This document shows positions 16,396 through 25,755 of a stretch of DNA of 45,529 bases, in pieces. This DNA comes from Pseudomonas sp. Ant30-3 (GTDB lineage Bacteria > Pseudomonadota > Gammaproteobacteria > Pseudomonadales > Pseudomonadaceae). Below the pieces are notes generated by a model. The model made no database searches, was not told the DNA's origin, and was given only the letters and a program-made list of their open reading frames with translations. Numbering within the stretch: position 1 is the stretch's first letter; each line of letters starts with the position of its first letter. The position numbers and the translations under genes are program-made. Location of the stretch: assembly GCF_000690905.1 (NCBI RefSeq), contig NZ_JMCL01000096.1, positions 1 through 45,529 of the forward strand, written 5' to 3'.

Positions 16396-17754
16396 ATGAG
16401 TAACAACCTCGACCAGCTCACCGATTGGTTGAAAGACCGCAAGATCACAGAAGTCGAATGCATGATCGCCGACTTGACCGGGATCACCCGGGGCAAGATT
16501 TCGCCGACCAACAAATTCATTGCCGAGAAAGGCATGCGCCTGCCCGAGAGCGTTCTGTTGCAGACCGTGACCGGCGACTATGTCGAAGACGACATCTATT
16601 ACGAACTGCTCGACCCGGCCGACATCGACATGATCTGCCGCCCCGACCAGAACGCAGTGTACATGGTGCCCTGGTCCATCGAGCCGACCGCGCAGGTGAT
16701 CCACGACGCTTACGACAAGCAGGGCAACCCGATCGAGCTGTCGCCGCGCAACGTCTTGAAGAAAGTCCTGAAACTCTATGCCGACAAAGGCTGGCAGCCC
16801 ATCGTGGCGCCGGAAATGGAGTTTTACCTGACCAAACGCAGTGACGACCCGGACTACCCGCTGCAGCCGCCGATTGGCCGTTCCGGTCGTCCGGAAACGG
16901 GCCGCCAGTCGTTCTCGATCGAGGCGGCGAACGAGTTCGACCCGCTGTTCGAAGATGTCTATGACTGGTGCGAATTGCAGGAGCTGGATCTCGACACACT
17001 GATCCACGAGGACGGCACGGCGCAGATGGAAATCAACTTCCGTCACGGCGATGCCCTGTCCCTGGCCGACCAGATCCTGATCTTCAAACGCACCATGCGC
17101 GAAGCGGCGCTCAAGCATAACGTCGCGGCGACGTTCATGGCCAAACCCATGACCGGCGAGCCGGGCAGCGCGATGCATCTGCACCAGAGCATCATCAGCA
17201 TGGAGACCGGCAAAAACGTGTTCTCCAACGAAGACGGGACCATGAGTCAGCTGTTCCTGCACCACATTGGTGGCTTGCAGAAACTGATCCCGGAACTGCT
17301 GCCGCTGTTCGCGCCCAACGTCAACTCGTTCCGCCGCTTCCTGCCGGACACCTCGGCACCGGTGAACGTCGAATGGGGCGAAGAAAACCGTACCGTGGGC
17401 CTCCGGGTCCCGGATGCCGGGCCGCAGAATCGTCGCGTGGAAAACCGCCTGCCGGGCGCCGACGCCAACCCGTACCTGGCGATTGCCGCGAGCTTGCTCT
17501 GCGGCTACATCGGCATGGTCGAAGGGCTGAACCCAAGCGCACCGGTGGTGGGTCGTGGCTACGAGCGCCGCAATCTGCGCCTGCCGTTGACCATCGAAGA
17601 CGCACTGGAACGGATGGAAAACAGCGCGACTGTCGAGAAGTACCTGGGCAAGAAATTCATCACTGGCTATGTCGCGGTCAAGCGGGCCGAGCATGAAAAC
17701 TTCAAGCGCGTGATCAGTTCGTGGGAGCGGGAATTCCTGCTCTTCGCCGTCTGA
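16396..17754 (+). CDS. spuB: Gamma-glutamylpolyamine synthetase (glutamine synthetase family)
   Basis: A 452-residue GlnA/PuuA-type ligase, pauA2 (PA0298) in P. aeruginosa nomenclature. The beta-grasp part has MIADLTGITRGKISPTNKF. Catalytic motifs are VAPEMEFYLT, TAQMEINFRHGD, GEPGSAMHLHQS, NVNSFRRF and NRTVGLRVP. It is only distantly similar to SpuI on the opposite strand, so the two are old paralogues rather than a recent duplication. It is preceded by the spuA remnant and followed, 60 bases later, by spuC. Polyamine preference cannot be read from the sequence. Confidence 0.93.
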   Translation: MSNNLDQLTDWLKDRKITEVECMIADLTGITRGKISPTNKFIAEKGMRLPESVLLQTVTGDYVEDDIYYELLDPADIDMICRPDQNAVYMVPWSIEPTAQVIHDAYDKQGNPIELSPRNVLKKVLKLYADKGWQPIVAPEMEFYLTKRSDDPDYPLQPPIGRSGRPETGRQSFSIEAANEFDPLFEDVYDWCELQELDLDTLIHEDGTAQMEINFRHGDALSLADQILIFKRTMREAALKHNVAATFMAKPMTGEPGSAMHLHQSIISMETGKNVFSNEDGTMSQLFLHHIGGLQKLIPELLPLFAPNVNSFRRFLPDTSAPVNVEWGEENRTVGLRVPDAGPQNRRVENRLPGADANPYLAIAASLLCGYIGMVEGLNPSAPVVGRGYERRNLRLPLTIEDALERMENSATVEKYLGKKFITGYVAVKRAEHENFKRVISSWEREFLLFAV

Positions 17755-17762
17755 CACACCGG

Positions 17763-17785
17763 GCGCCGCCGCTGTCGGGCGGCGC
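17763..17785 (+). other. Intercistronic hairpin between spuB and spuC
   Basis: GCGCCGCC (17763-17770) pairs with GGCGGCGC (17778-17785), followed by only three T. It may be an mRNA processing or stability element, or a leaky terminator, lowering or protecting parts of the operon transcript. Confidence 0.6.
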
Positions 17786-17814
17786 TTTCACCTGATCTTT
17801 TTAGGAGAATTCGC

Positions 17815-19179
17815 ATGACCAGCAATAATCCGCAAACCCGTGAATGGCAGACCCTGAGTAACGATCACCACCTGGCGCCGTTCAGCGATTTCAAGCAGCT
17901 GAAAGAAAAAGGCCCGCGCATCATCACCAGCGCCAAAGGTGTGTACCTCTGGGACAGCGAGGGCAACAAGATTCTCGACGGTATGGCCGGCCTGTGGTGT
18001 GTGGCGATCGGTTACGGTCGCGACGAACTGGCCGATGCCGCCAGCAAGCAGATGCGTGAATTGCCTTACTACAACCTGTTCTTCCAGACTGCTCACCCGC
18101 CGGTGCTGGAATTGGCCAAAGCCATTGCCGACATCGCGCCGCAAGGCATGAACCACGTGTTCTTCACCGGCTCCGGTTCCGAAGGCAACGACACCATGCT
18201 GCGCATGGTTCGCCACTACTGGGCGATCAAGGGCCAGCCGAACAAGAAAGTCATCATCAGCCGCAAGAACGGTTATCACGGTTCCACCGTGGCCGGCGCG
18301 AGCCTGGGTGGCATGACGTACATGCACGAGCAGGGCGATTTGCCGATCCCTGGCATCGTTCACATCGCGCAGCCGTACTGGTTCGCCGAAGGCGGCGACA
18401 TGACGCCGGAAGAATTCGGCGTGTGGGCGGCCAATCAGCTGGAAGAGAAGATTCTCGAAGTCGGCGTGGATAACGTCGGTGCCTTTATTGCCGAGCCGAT
18501 CCAGGGTGCCGGCGGCGTGATCATTCCGCCAGACACCTACTGGCCGCGCATCAAGGAAATCCTCGCCAAGTACGACATCCTGTTTGTCGCCGACGAAGTG
18601 ATTTGTGGTTTCGGTCGCACCGGTGAGTGGTTTGGTACCGATTTCTACGACCTCAAGCCCGACATGATGACCATCGCCAAAGGCCTGACTTCCGGTTACA
18701 TCCCGATGGGTGGCCTGATCGTGCGCGACGAGGTGGTCGCGGTGCTCAACGAGGGCGGCGATTTCAACCACGGTTTCACGTACTCCGGCCATCCCGTCGC
18801 TGCAGCAGTGGCGCTGGAAAACATCCGCATCATGCGCGATGAGAAAATTATCGAGCGCGTTAATACGGAGTCGGCACCCTATTTGCAAAAGCGTCTGCGG
18901 GAGCTGAACGATCACCCGTTGGTGGGGGAAGTGCGCGGGGTCGGCCTGCTGGGGGCCATTGAACTGGTTCAGGACAAGGCCACGCGCAAGCGTTACGAAG
19001 GCAAGGGTGTCGGCATGATTTGCCGCACGTTCTGCTTTGAAAACGGCCTGATCATGCGCGCCGTCGGCGACACCATGATCATTGCTCCGCCGCTGGTGAT
19101 TACCAAGGCTGAAATCGATGAACTGGTGACCAAGGCACGCAAGTGTCTGGACCTGACGCTAAGTGCGTTGCAGGGCTAA
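17815..19179 (+). CDS. spuC: Putrescine/polyamine:pyruvate aminotransferase
   Basis: A 454-residue class-III (omega) aminotransferase, PLP-dependent, that transfers the amino group of putrescine (and related amines) to pyruvate, giving 4-aminobutanal. Visible landmarks are MAGLWCVAIGYGRDEL, FFTGSGSEGNDTM (cofactor phosphate loop), DEVICGFGRTGEWFG (PLP-binding Asp) and the Schiff-base Lys289 in TIAKGLTSGYIPMGG. The ATG at 17815 follows AGGAG. In P. aeruginosa this transaminase is a main route for putrescine. Next in the operon is the polyamine transporter. Confidence 0.95.
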   Translation: MTSNNPQTREWQTLSNDHHLAPFSDFKQLKEKGPRIITSAKGVYLWDSEGNKILDGMAGLWCVAIGYGRDELADAASKQMRELPYYNLFFQTAHPPVLELAKAIADIAPQGMNHVFFTGSGSEGNDTMLRMVRHYWAIKGQPNKKVIISRKNGYHGSTVAGASLGGMTYMHEQGDLPIPGIVHIAQPYWFAEGGDMTPEEFGVWAANQLEEKILEVGVDNVGAFIAEPIQGAGGVIIPPDTYWPRIKEILAKYDILFVADEVICGFGRTGEWFGTDFYDLKPDMMTIAKGLTSGYIPMGGLIVRDEVVAVLNEGGDFNHGFTYSGHPVAAAVALENIRIMRDEKIIERVNTESAPYLQKRLRELNDHPLVGEVRGVGLLGAIELVQDKATRKRYEGKGVGMICRTFCFENGLIMRAVGDTMIIAPPLVITKAEIDELVTKARKCLDLTLSALQG

Positions 19180-19186
19180 GTGCTAG

Positions 19187-19225
19187 GCTCTGAGCGAAGT
19201 GCGATGCGCGCATTTCGCTCGGAGC
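19187..19225 (+). other. Long stem-loop between spuC and spuD
   Basis: A 17-bp stem with two G-U pairs: 19187-19203 against 19209-19225 (GCTCTGAGCGAAGTGCG with CGCATTTCGCTCGGAGC), five-base loop. No T-run follows. Such intercistronic stems before binding-protein genes commonly set 3' ends that raise expression of a neighbouring cistron. The remaining 120 bases to spuD show nothing else clear. Confidence 0.65.
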
Positions 19226-19345
19226 AAACAAAGGCTGGGTCTTTCCTTGAAAGCCTGCCTTGGATCTTGCCAGACTACCCACCGTTCGGATGACCGGGAA
19301 AGGCTGCCGAGCATGCGGCTAAAAAGAAAAACTGGAGCATTACCC

Positions 19346-20458
19346 ATGAAGGCATTAGGTATGAAGATAGCTGGCAAGACCCTCCTCGCCATGTCCCTGA
19401 TGGGCGTGATGGCAGGCGCAGTTCAGGCGGATGACAAAGTCCTGCACGTGTACAACTGGTCTGATTACATCGCACCGGATACCGTCAAGAAATTCGAAGC
19501 CGAGTCGGGGATCAAAGTCGTTTACGACGTTTTCGACAGCAACGAAACCCTGGAGGCCAAGTTGCTGGCAGGCAAGTCCGGCTACGACATCGTCGTGCCG
19601 TCGAACAACTTCCTGGCCAAGCAGATCAAGGCTGGCGTCTACCAGAAACTGGACAAGTCCAAGCTGCCCAACTGGAAAAACCTCAACACTGACCTGCTCA
19701 AAGCGGTCTCGGTGAGTGACCCGGGCAACGAACACGCTTTCCCGTACATGTGGGGTTCGATCGGCATTGGTTTCAACGCCGAGAAGGTCAAGGCTGCACT
19801 GGGTGCCGACGCGCCGACCAATTCCTGGGACTTGCTGTTCAAACCTGAAAACGCTGCGAAGTTGAAATCCTGCGGTATCAGTTTCCTCGATTCGCCAACC
19901 GAGATGCTTCCGGTGGCGTTGCACTACCTGGGCTATCCAACCGACAGCCAGGACAAAAAACAACTGGCCGAAGCCGAAGCACTGTTCCTGAAGATTCGTC
20001 CTTCGGTGGGCTATTTCCATTCCTCCAAGTACATCTCCGATCTGGCCAACGGCAACATCTGCGTAGCCGTCGGTTACTCGGGTGACATCTACCAGGCCAA
20101 AGCGCGTGCCGCTGAAGCCGGTGACAAGGTCAAAGTCAGCTACAACATTCCGAAAGAAGGTGCAGGCAGCTTCTACGACATGGTCGCCATCCCTAAAGAT
20201 GCCGAAAACGTCGAAGGCGCCTACAAGTTCATGACCTTCCTGATGAAGCCGGAAATCATGGCTGAAATCACCAACGCCGTGCGCTTCCCGAACGGCAACT
20301 CGGCCGCCACGCCGTTGGTGGAAAAAGACATTACCGAAGACCCGGGCGTCTACCCGCCTGCGGACGTGCTGGCCAAGCTGTATGCGATTGCCGACCTGCC
20401 GGCCGCGACCCAGCGGATCATGACGCGCAGCTGGACCAAAATTAAATCCGGTAAGTAA
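19346..20458 (+). CDS. spuD: Polyamine ABC transporter periplasmic binding protein (SpuD/PotF type)
   Basis: A 370-residue periplasmic protein with a signal peptide ending GAVQADD. The mature chain starts KVLHVYNWSDYIAPDTVKKF, the PotF/PotD hallmark. GSGSGDIYQAKARA-type and HSSKYISDLANGNIC segments follow, and the end is TRSWTKIKSGK. It is closest in my memory to SpuD, which binds putrescine. The ATG at 19346 has GGAG eight bases upstream; an in-frame ATG five codons later is an alternative, and a much longer upstream frame is not credible. It is one of two binding proteins feeding the same SpuFGH transporter. Confidence 0.94.
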   Translation: MKALGMKIAGKTLLAMSLMGVMAGAVQADDKVLHVYNWSDYIAPDTVKKFEAESGIKVVYDVFDSNETLEAKLLAGKSGYDIVVPSNNFLAKQIKAGVYQKLDKSKLPNWKNLNTDLLKAVSVSDPGNEHAFPYMWGSIGIGFNAEKVKAALGADAPTNSWDLLFKPENAAKLKSCGISFLDSPTEMLPVALHYLGYPTDSQDKKQLAEAEALFLKIRPSVGYFHSSKYISDLANGNICVAVGYSGDIYQAKARAAEAGDKVKVSYNIPKEGAGSFYDMVAIPKDAENVEGAYKFMTFLMKPEIMAEITNAVRFPNGNSAATPLVEKDITEDPGVYPPADVLAKLYAIADLPAATQRIMTRSWTKIKSGK

Positions 20459-20470
20459 TCAGTAAAACCC

Positions 20471-20570
20471 TGTAGCAGCTGCCGAAGGCGGCGTTGAGGT
20501 CCGAAGGACCTCCGCGATTTCAACAGCACAACTGCTCCGCAGTTGAACGCAGCCTTCGGCAGCTGCTACA
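20471..20570. repeat. Long inverted repeat (REP family B)
   Basis: TGTAGCAGCTGCCGAAGGC (20471-20489) is perfectly mirrored at 20552-20570. Inner hairpins GAGGTCCGAAGGACCTC and CAACTGCTCCGCAGTTG are visible. It lies 13 bases after the spuD stop, inside the spu operon. The same family occurs at 25756 and 43400. Confidence 0.9.
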
Positions 20571-20693
20571 TCGTCATAAAGTTTGCTGGAATGGTTTATC
20601 GAGGGTAAGTTGCGCGCCGGTTTGTTGCCGGGCAGCCATGGCTGTCATGTAACGCGGGCAACTTGGGCCCAACTAATTTTAGAGGACCTCCAC

Positions 20694-21791
20694 TTGCCAA
20701 TTTTTTCTCTGTTACGCAATGCATTGCTGGTCGGCGCCGGGCTGACCCTGGCGGTCAACGTTCAAGCTGCCGGTACCGTGCATATTTATAACTGGTCGGA
20801 CTACGTCGGCGAGACCACCCTGGCCGACTTCGAAAAAGAGACCGGCATCAAACCGGTTTACGACGTCTTCGACTCCAACGAAACCCTCGAAGGCAAGCTG
20901 CTGGCAGGGCGCACCGGTTACGACGTGGTTGTACCGTCGAACCACTTCCTTGGCAAGCAGATCAAGGCCGGCGCTTTCCAGAAGCTCGACAGGAAACAAC
21001 TGCCCAACTACGCCAACCTTGACCCGGTGCTGCTCAAGCGCCTGGAGCAGAATGACCCGGGCAATCAATACGCCGTGCCTTATCTGTGGGGCACCAACGG
21101 CATCGGTTACAACGTCGAAAAGGTCAAGGCAGTGCTTGGCCTCGACAAGATCGACTCGTGGGACGTGGTCTTCGAGCCGCAGAACATCAAGAAGCTGCAA
21201 AGCTGCGGTGTAGCGTTCCTCGACTCCGCCGATGAAATGATGCCCACCGTGCTCAACTACATGGGCCTCAACGCCAACAGCACCAACCCTGAAGATTACA
21301 AAAAGGCCGAGGCCAAGCTTTTGAAAGTGCGTCCGTACGTGACGTATTTCCACTCCTCCAAATACATTGCCGACCTGGCCAACGGTGATATCTGCGTCGC
21401 CATCGGCTTCTCCGGCGACATCTTCCAGGCCAAGGCCCGTGCGGCCGAAGCGGGCAAAGGCGTGGACATCGCTTACTCGATTCCCAAAGAGGGCGGCGCG
21501 CTCTGGTTCGACATGCTGGCGATCCCGAAAGACTCGAGCAACGTCAAGGAAGCCCACGCGTTCATCAACTATCTGTTGAAACCCGAGGTGATCGCTCAGG
21601 TCAGTGACTACGTCGGTTATGCCAACCCCAACCCGGCTTCGGACGCATTGATGGAGCAGTCCATCCGCACTGACGAATCGATTTATCCGCCGCAAGCCGT
21701 GCTCGACAAGACCTACGTGTCGACCGAGTTGCCGCCGAACATTCAACGCTTGATGACCCGCAGCTGGACCAAGGTCAAGTCGGGCAAATAG
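20694..21791 (+). CDS. spuE: Polyamine ABC transporter periplasmic binding protein (SpuE type)
   Basis: A 365-residue paralogue of SpuD. I choose the TTG at 20694 as start: AGAGGA lies seven bases upstream, and it yields a proper signal peptide (MPIFSLLRNALLVGAGLTLA...VQAAG) before HIYNWSDYVGETTLADF. The frame remains open upstream to 20583, but that extension would bury the signal peptide. It resembles SpuE of P. aeruginosa, which binds spermidine. The end is TRSWTKVKSGK. spuF follows after 69 bases. Confidence 0.92.
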   Translation: MPIFSLLRNALLVGAGLTLAVNVQAAGTVHIYNWSDYVGETTLADFEKETGIKPVYDVFDSNETLEGKLLAGRTGYDVVVPSNHFLGKQIKAGAFQKLDRKQLPNYANLDPVLLKRLEQNDPGNQYAVPYLWGTNGIGYNVEKVKAVLGLDKIDSWDVVFEPQNIKKLQSCGVAFLDSADEMMPTVLNYMGLNANSTNPEDYKKAEAKLLKVRPYVTYFHSSKYIADLANGDICVAIGFSGDIFQAKARAAEAGKGVDIAYSIPKEGGALWFDMLAIPKDSSNVKEAHAFINYLLKPEVIAQVSDYVGYANPNPASDALMEQSIRTDESIYPPQAVLDKTYVSTELPPNIQRLMTRSWTKVKSGK

Positions 21792-21860
21792 CTTCAAGGC
21801 TCAAACTATCCAAGGTTCGCCCGCTTGAGGCGAACTGCAATTTTGTTGGGAGTTTCGTAA

Positions 21861-23003
21861 ATGGCAGTTGCCTCCGGCGCCTACAAGAAAGCCCTCGAGG
21901 GCGACCAGACACCGAAGCAGGTGCTGGTCAAAATCGACCGGGTCACGAAGAAGTTCGACGAGACGATTGCGGTGGACGATGTGTCCCTGGAGATCAAGAA
22001 AGGCGAAATCTTCGCCTTGCTCGGCGGCTCGGGATCGGGCAAATCCACGTTGCTGCGCATGCTCGCAGGCTTCGAGCGGCCCACGGAGGGGCGCATTTTC
22101 CTCGATGGCGTAGACATCACCGACATGCCGCCGTACGAGCGGCCGATCAACATGATGTTTCAGTCCTACGCCTTGTTCCCGCACATGACCGTGGCGCAGA
22201 ACATCGCGTTCGGCCTCAAGCAGGACAAGATTTCCGCCGCTGAAGTCGACGCGCGTGTGGCCGAAATGCTCAAGCTGGTGCAGATGAGCCAATACGCCAA
22301 GCGCAAGCCGCATCAACTGTCTGGCGGTCAGCGTCAGCGTGTCGCGCTGGCCCGCTCGCTGGCCAAGCGGCCGAAGCTGTTGCTGCTCGACGAACCGATG
22401 GGCGCACTGGATAAAAAACTGCGTTCGCAGATGCAGCTGGAACTGGTCGAGATCATCGAGCGCGTTGGCGTCACCTGCGTGATGGTGACGCACGATCAGG
22501 AAGAGGCCATGACCATGGCCGAGCGCATCGCGATCATGCACCTGGGCTGGATCGCGCAGATTGGCAGCCCGATCGACATTTACGAAACGCCGACCAGTCG
22601 CCTGGTCTGCGAATTCATCGGCAACGTCAACATTTTCGAAGGCGAAGTGGTGGACGATGCCGAGGGCCATGCGGTGATCACCTGCAAGGATCTGGACCGC
22701 AACATTTTCGTTGGTCACGGCATCAGTACCTCGGTGCAGGACAAGTCGGTCACTTACGCGATTCGGCCGGAAAAGCTGCTGGTCACCGCCGACATGCCTA
22801 CCTGTGAATACAACTGGTCCAGCGGCAAGGTCCACGACATCGCCTACCTCGGCGGCCATTCGGTGTTCTACGTTGAATTGCCGAGCGGCAAAGTCGTGCA
22901 GTCGTTCGTCGCCAACGCCGAACGTCGCGGCCAGCGCCCGACCTGGGGCGATCAAGTGTTCGTCTGGTGGGAAGACGATAGCGGCGTGGTGCTTCGCTCA
23001 TGA
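21861..23003 (+). CDS. spuF: Polyamine ABC transporter ATP-binding protein
   Basis: A 380-residue PotA/PotG-type ATPase. Walker A GGSGSGKS is at 55-62, the signature LSGGQRQRVALARS near residue 155 and Walker B LLLLDEPMGALD after it; MVTHDQEEAM carries the switch His. A C-terminal TOBE region (about 290-380) includes YAIRPEKL. The ATG follows GGGAG. Its TGA overlaps the spuG start (ATGA at 23000-23003). Confidence 0.95.
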   Translation: MAVASGAYKKALEGDQTPKQVLVKIDRVTKKFDETIAVDDVSLEIKKGEIFALLGGSGSGKSTLLRMLAGFERPTEGRIFLDGVDITDMPPYERPINMMFQSYALFPHMTVAQNIAFGLKQDKISAAEVDARVAEMLKLVQMSQYAKRKPHQLSGGQRQRVALARSLAKRPKLLLLDEPMGALDKKLRSQMQLELVEIIERVGVTCVMVTHDQEEAMTMAERIAIMHLGWIAQIGSPIDIYETPTSRLVCEFIGNVNIFEGEVVDDAEGHAVITCKDLDRNIFVGHGISTSVQDKSVTYAIRPEKLLVTADMPTCEYNWSSGKVHDIAYLGGHSVFYVELPSGKVVQSFVANAERRGQRPTWGDQVFVWWEDDSGVVLRS

Positions 23004-23917
23004 ACATGCGCAAGTTCAAACGCCGACTCAACCGAATAATTCCCGGTGGCCGTCAGCTGGTCATCGGGGTTCCGTTCATCTGGCTGTTTCTGTTCTTCAT
23101 GCTGCCGTTCTTCATTGTGTTGAAGATCAGCTTTGCTGAAGCCGATGTCGCCATTCCGCCGTACACCGAAATTTACACATTCGCCGAGCAAAAACTGCAG
23201 TTGCTGTTGAACCTTGGCAACTACGCCTTGCTGGCCGGCGACGATTTGTACATCGCCGCTTACCTCGGCTCGCTGAAGATGGCGCTGATCAGCACCGTGC
23301 TTTGCCTGCTGATCGGTTACCCGATGGCCTACGCCATCGCCAGCGCACGTAAAGAGATGCAGACGGTGCTGGTGCTGCTGATCATGATGCCGACCTGGAC
23401 CGCAATCCTGATCCGCGTTTATGCGTGGATGGGCATCCTCAGCAACAACGGTTTGCTCAACGGTTTCCTGATGACCATGGGCTGGATCGACGAGCCGCTG
23501 CAGATCCTCAATACCAACCTGGCGGTCTACATCGGCGTTGTGTATTCCTATCTACCGTTCATGATCCTGCCGCTTTATGCCAACCTGGTGAAACACGACA
23601 ACAGCTTGCTGGAAGCCGCGTCCGACCTGGGTTCGAGTACCTTCAACAGCTTCTGGAAAATCACCATTCCGCTGTCCAAGAACGGCATCATCGCCGGCTG
23701 CATGCTGGTGTTCATTCCGGTTGTGGGTGAGTTCGTAATCCCGGAACTGCTCGGCGGGCCGGAAACGTTGATGATCGGTAAAGTGCTCTGGCAGGAATTC
23801 TTCAACAACCGTGACTGGCCGGTGGCCTCTGCCCTGGCGGTGGTGATGCTGGCGATCCTGATCGTGCCGATCATTCTGTTCAACCGTAGTCAGGCCAAAG
23901 AAATGGAGGGCAAATAA
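23000..23917 (+). CDS. spuG: Polyamine ABC transporter permease (PotB/PotH type)
   Basis: A 305-residue inner-membrane permease with about six hydrophobic segments, the first at residues 18-42 (VIGVPFIWLFLFFMLPFFIV). The EAA loop LLEAASDLGSSTFNSFWKITIPLS lies near residues 200-225. It is translationally coupled on both sides: ATGA with spuF, and TAATG with spuH. Confidence 0.95.
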   Translation: MNMRKFKRRLNRIIPGGRQLVIGVPFIWLFLFFMLPFFIVLKISFAEADVAIPPYTEIYTFAEQKLQLLLNLGNYALLAGDDLYIAAYLGSLKMALISTVLCLLIGYPMAYAIASARKEMQTVLVLLIMMPTWTAILIRVYAWMGILSNNGLLNGFLMTMGWIDEPLQILNTNLAVYIGVVYSYLPFMILPLYANLVKHDNSLLEAASDLGSSTFNSFWKITIPLSKNGIIAGCMLVFIPVVGEFVIPELLGGPETLMIGKVLWQEFFNNRDWPVASALAVVMLAILIVPIILFNRSQAKEMEGK

Positions 23918-24810
23918 TGAAGCGCTTCCGTTTCTCGAGTTTCATGCTGGTCGTGGGTTTGCTGTTCATCTATCTGCCGATGCTGATCCTGGTGATCTAC
24001 TCGTTCAACGCCTCGAAACTGGTCACGGTGTGGGGCGGCTGGTCGATCAAGTGGTACGTCGGCTTGATGGACAACTCGCAGCTGATGGGTTCGGTGCTGC
24101 GTTCGCTGGAAATCGCCTGCTACACGGCGGTGGCGGCGGTTGCGCTGGGCACCCTGGCGGCATTCGTGCTGACGCGGATCAGCCACTTCAAGGGGCGCAC
24201 GCTGTTCGGTGGCCTGGTGACCGCGCCGCTGGTGATGCCGGAAGTGATCACCGGTCTGTCGCTGTTGCTGCTGTTCGTGGCGATGGCGCAGATGATCGGT
24301 TGGCCACAGGAACGCGGCATCATCACTATCTGGATTGCCCACACCACGTTCTGTTCTGCGTATGTGGCGGTGGTGGTATCGGCACGTTTGCGTGAGCTGG
24401 ACCTGTCCATCGAAGAGGCGGCCATGGACCTTGGCGCGCGCCCGTGGAAAGTGTTTTTCCTGATCACCATTCCGATGATCGCGCCGTCGCTGGGTGCGGG
24501 CGCCATGATGTCGTTCGCCCTGTCGCTGGATGACCTGGTGTTGGCGAGCTTCGTCTCCGGGCCGGGCTCGACCACGCTGCCGATGGAAGTGTTCTCGGCG
24601 GTGCGTCTGGGCGTGAAGCCGGAGATCAACGCTGTGGCCAGCCTGATTCTGCTGGCGGTGTCGCTGATGACGTTTTTGGTGTGGTTCTTCAGCCGCCGTG
24701 CCGAAGAAGCGCGCAAGCGCGCGATTCAGCAAGCGATCGAAGAAAGCGCGGCGGATTCGTGGAAGCAGCCGGATGTGCGTCGGGCGCAGCAGGCGCCGGA
24801 AGCAGTTTGA
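23917..24810 (+). CDS. spuH: Polyamine ABC transporter permease (PotC/PotI type)
   Basis: A 297-residue second permease subunit with about six membrane spans. The N-terminal span is FMLVVGLLFIYLPMLILVIYS, followed by NASKLVTVWGGWSIKWY, typical of PotC/PotI. The EAA loop is IEEAAMDLGARPWKVFFLITIP. Its start overlaps the spuG stop by one base. The C-terminal tail after residue 265 is charged and cytoplasmic. It is the last gene of the spu operon; a REP doublet follows. Confidence 0.95.
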   Translation: MKRFRFSSFMLVVGLLFIYLPMLILVIYSFNASKLVTVWGGWSIKWYVGLMDNSQLMGSVLRSLEIACYTAVAAVALGTLAAFVLTRISHFKGRTLFGGLVTAPLVMPEVITGLSLLLLFVAMAQMIGWPQERGIITIWIAHTTFCSAYVAVVVSARLRELDLSIEEAAMDLGARPWKVFFLITIPMIAPSLGAGAMMSFALSLDDLVLASFVSGPGSTTLPMEVFSAVRLGVKPEINAVASLILLAVSLMTFLVWFFSRRAEEARKRAIQQAIEESAADSWKQPDVRRAQQAPEAV

Positions 24811-24851
24811 ACCTGATGGTTGCCACATCTTTGTGATCAACCCCCATCCCC

Positions 24852-24934
24852 TGTAGGAGCCGGCTTGCTGGCGATGGTGTGTCAGTCGACAAAAATGTTG
24901 CTGATCCACCATCGCCAGCAAGCCGGCTCCTACA
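24852..24934. repeat. REP doublet (family A)
   Basis: Arms TGTAGGAGCCGGCTTGCTGG... at 24852-24877 and the perfect inverse at 24909-24934 (26 bp), 31-base centre. It is located between the convergent spuH and HD-domain genes. Confidence 0.9.
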
Positions 24935-24940
24935 AGGGTT

Positions 24941-25582
24941 CTAGGCCAACCAAGGTGATGTGCGGATGATCTCGACAAAGTTCATCGACTTGAACCCCGG
25001 CTCGCTGTCCACCAGGACATCGGCGTTGACCGTACCAAACGTGGTATCAGGCTTGTGTTTGAAGCCATTGGCGAACGCACACAAAATGCATTCCTTGAAC
25101 CCGTCACCGCGTGGGTGCGCATGCACGACAGCGTTACGCTGATCGTCAGGGAACGCGGCGTAATCGATGCCCAGCACATCCATCTCCACCCCGGCAGTCA
25201 CCAGAGCTACGTTCGGGCGCAGGTGTTGCGGCACGCCCGGCGTTGTGTGCAAAGCGATCGACAGCCACACCTGCTCGATGTCGTCATCACTCAATCCATA
25301 AGGTGTGAGAAACGCTTTGGCGGCATTGGCACTGTCGACTTCAAAGCGCTCGCCTGCTGAACGATGGCCTTCCATCAGACCCAAGTCATGGAACATTGCC
25401 CCCACATACAAAAGCTCCGGGTTGTAGGTCAGCTGCTTGCGTTCACCGCTCAACGCGCCGAACAGAAATACCCTGCGAGAGTGGTGGTAGAGCAGGTCGG
25501 ATTCGACGTCGCGTATGTATTCGGTGGTGGCCTTGGCCAAAGCGCTGTCGGGAATTTTAATGCCGGCGATGGTGTTGTTCAT
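24941..25582 (-). CDS. HD-domain hydrolase, cyanamide-hydratase-like
   Basis: A 213-residue HD-superfamily protein. Metal-ligand candidates are His33/His34 (LYHHSRRV), the HD doublet His65-Asp66 (AMFHDLGLM), and His112 (SIALHTTPGVP). The overall motif set resembles the family of cyanamide hydratase-like HD proteins, which act on small nitriles or formamide-type compounds; the actual substrate is not known. No signal peptide is seen, so it is cytoplasmic. It is transcribed away from a GlxA-type regulator that may control it. Another HD activity, such as nucleotide phosphohydrolase, remains possible. Confidence 0.8.
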   Translation of the reverse strand: MNNTIAGIKIPDSALAKATTEYIRDVESDLLYHHSRRVFLFGALSGERKQLTYNPELLYVGAMFHDLGLMEGHRSAGERFEVDSANAAKAFLTPYGLSDDDIEQVWLSIALHTTPGVPQHLRPNVALVTAGVEMDVLGIDYAAFPDDQRNAVVHAHPRGDGFKECILCAFANGFKHKPDTTFGTVNADVLVDSEPGFKSMNFVEIIRTSPWLA

Positions 25583-25755
25583 GGGCCTTACCTCGTGAAA
25601 AACGCCATAACGGCGCTGATGGAATCAGTCTGTTCTTCACCCTCAACGCGGACAATCGGACCATGGCGGCGATCCATGCCAATCAACCTGCATATCGCGC
25701 CAGCCTCGCTTGTGAGGCTTGAATTGGCTAAGTTGGAACCCAGATTAAGCGCGCC

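Noticed and set aside
16378..17757. 459-codon frame antisense to spuB
   Set aside because: Shadow of the conserved glutamine-synthetase-family gene; low-complexity, His/Val/Asp-rich translation with no family features.
20471..20570. Palindrome after spuD considered as a terminator or insertion sequence
   Set aside because: No T-run and no transposase; the same sequence recurs at 25756 and 43400 in other contexts, so it is a dispersed repeat.
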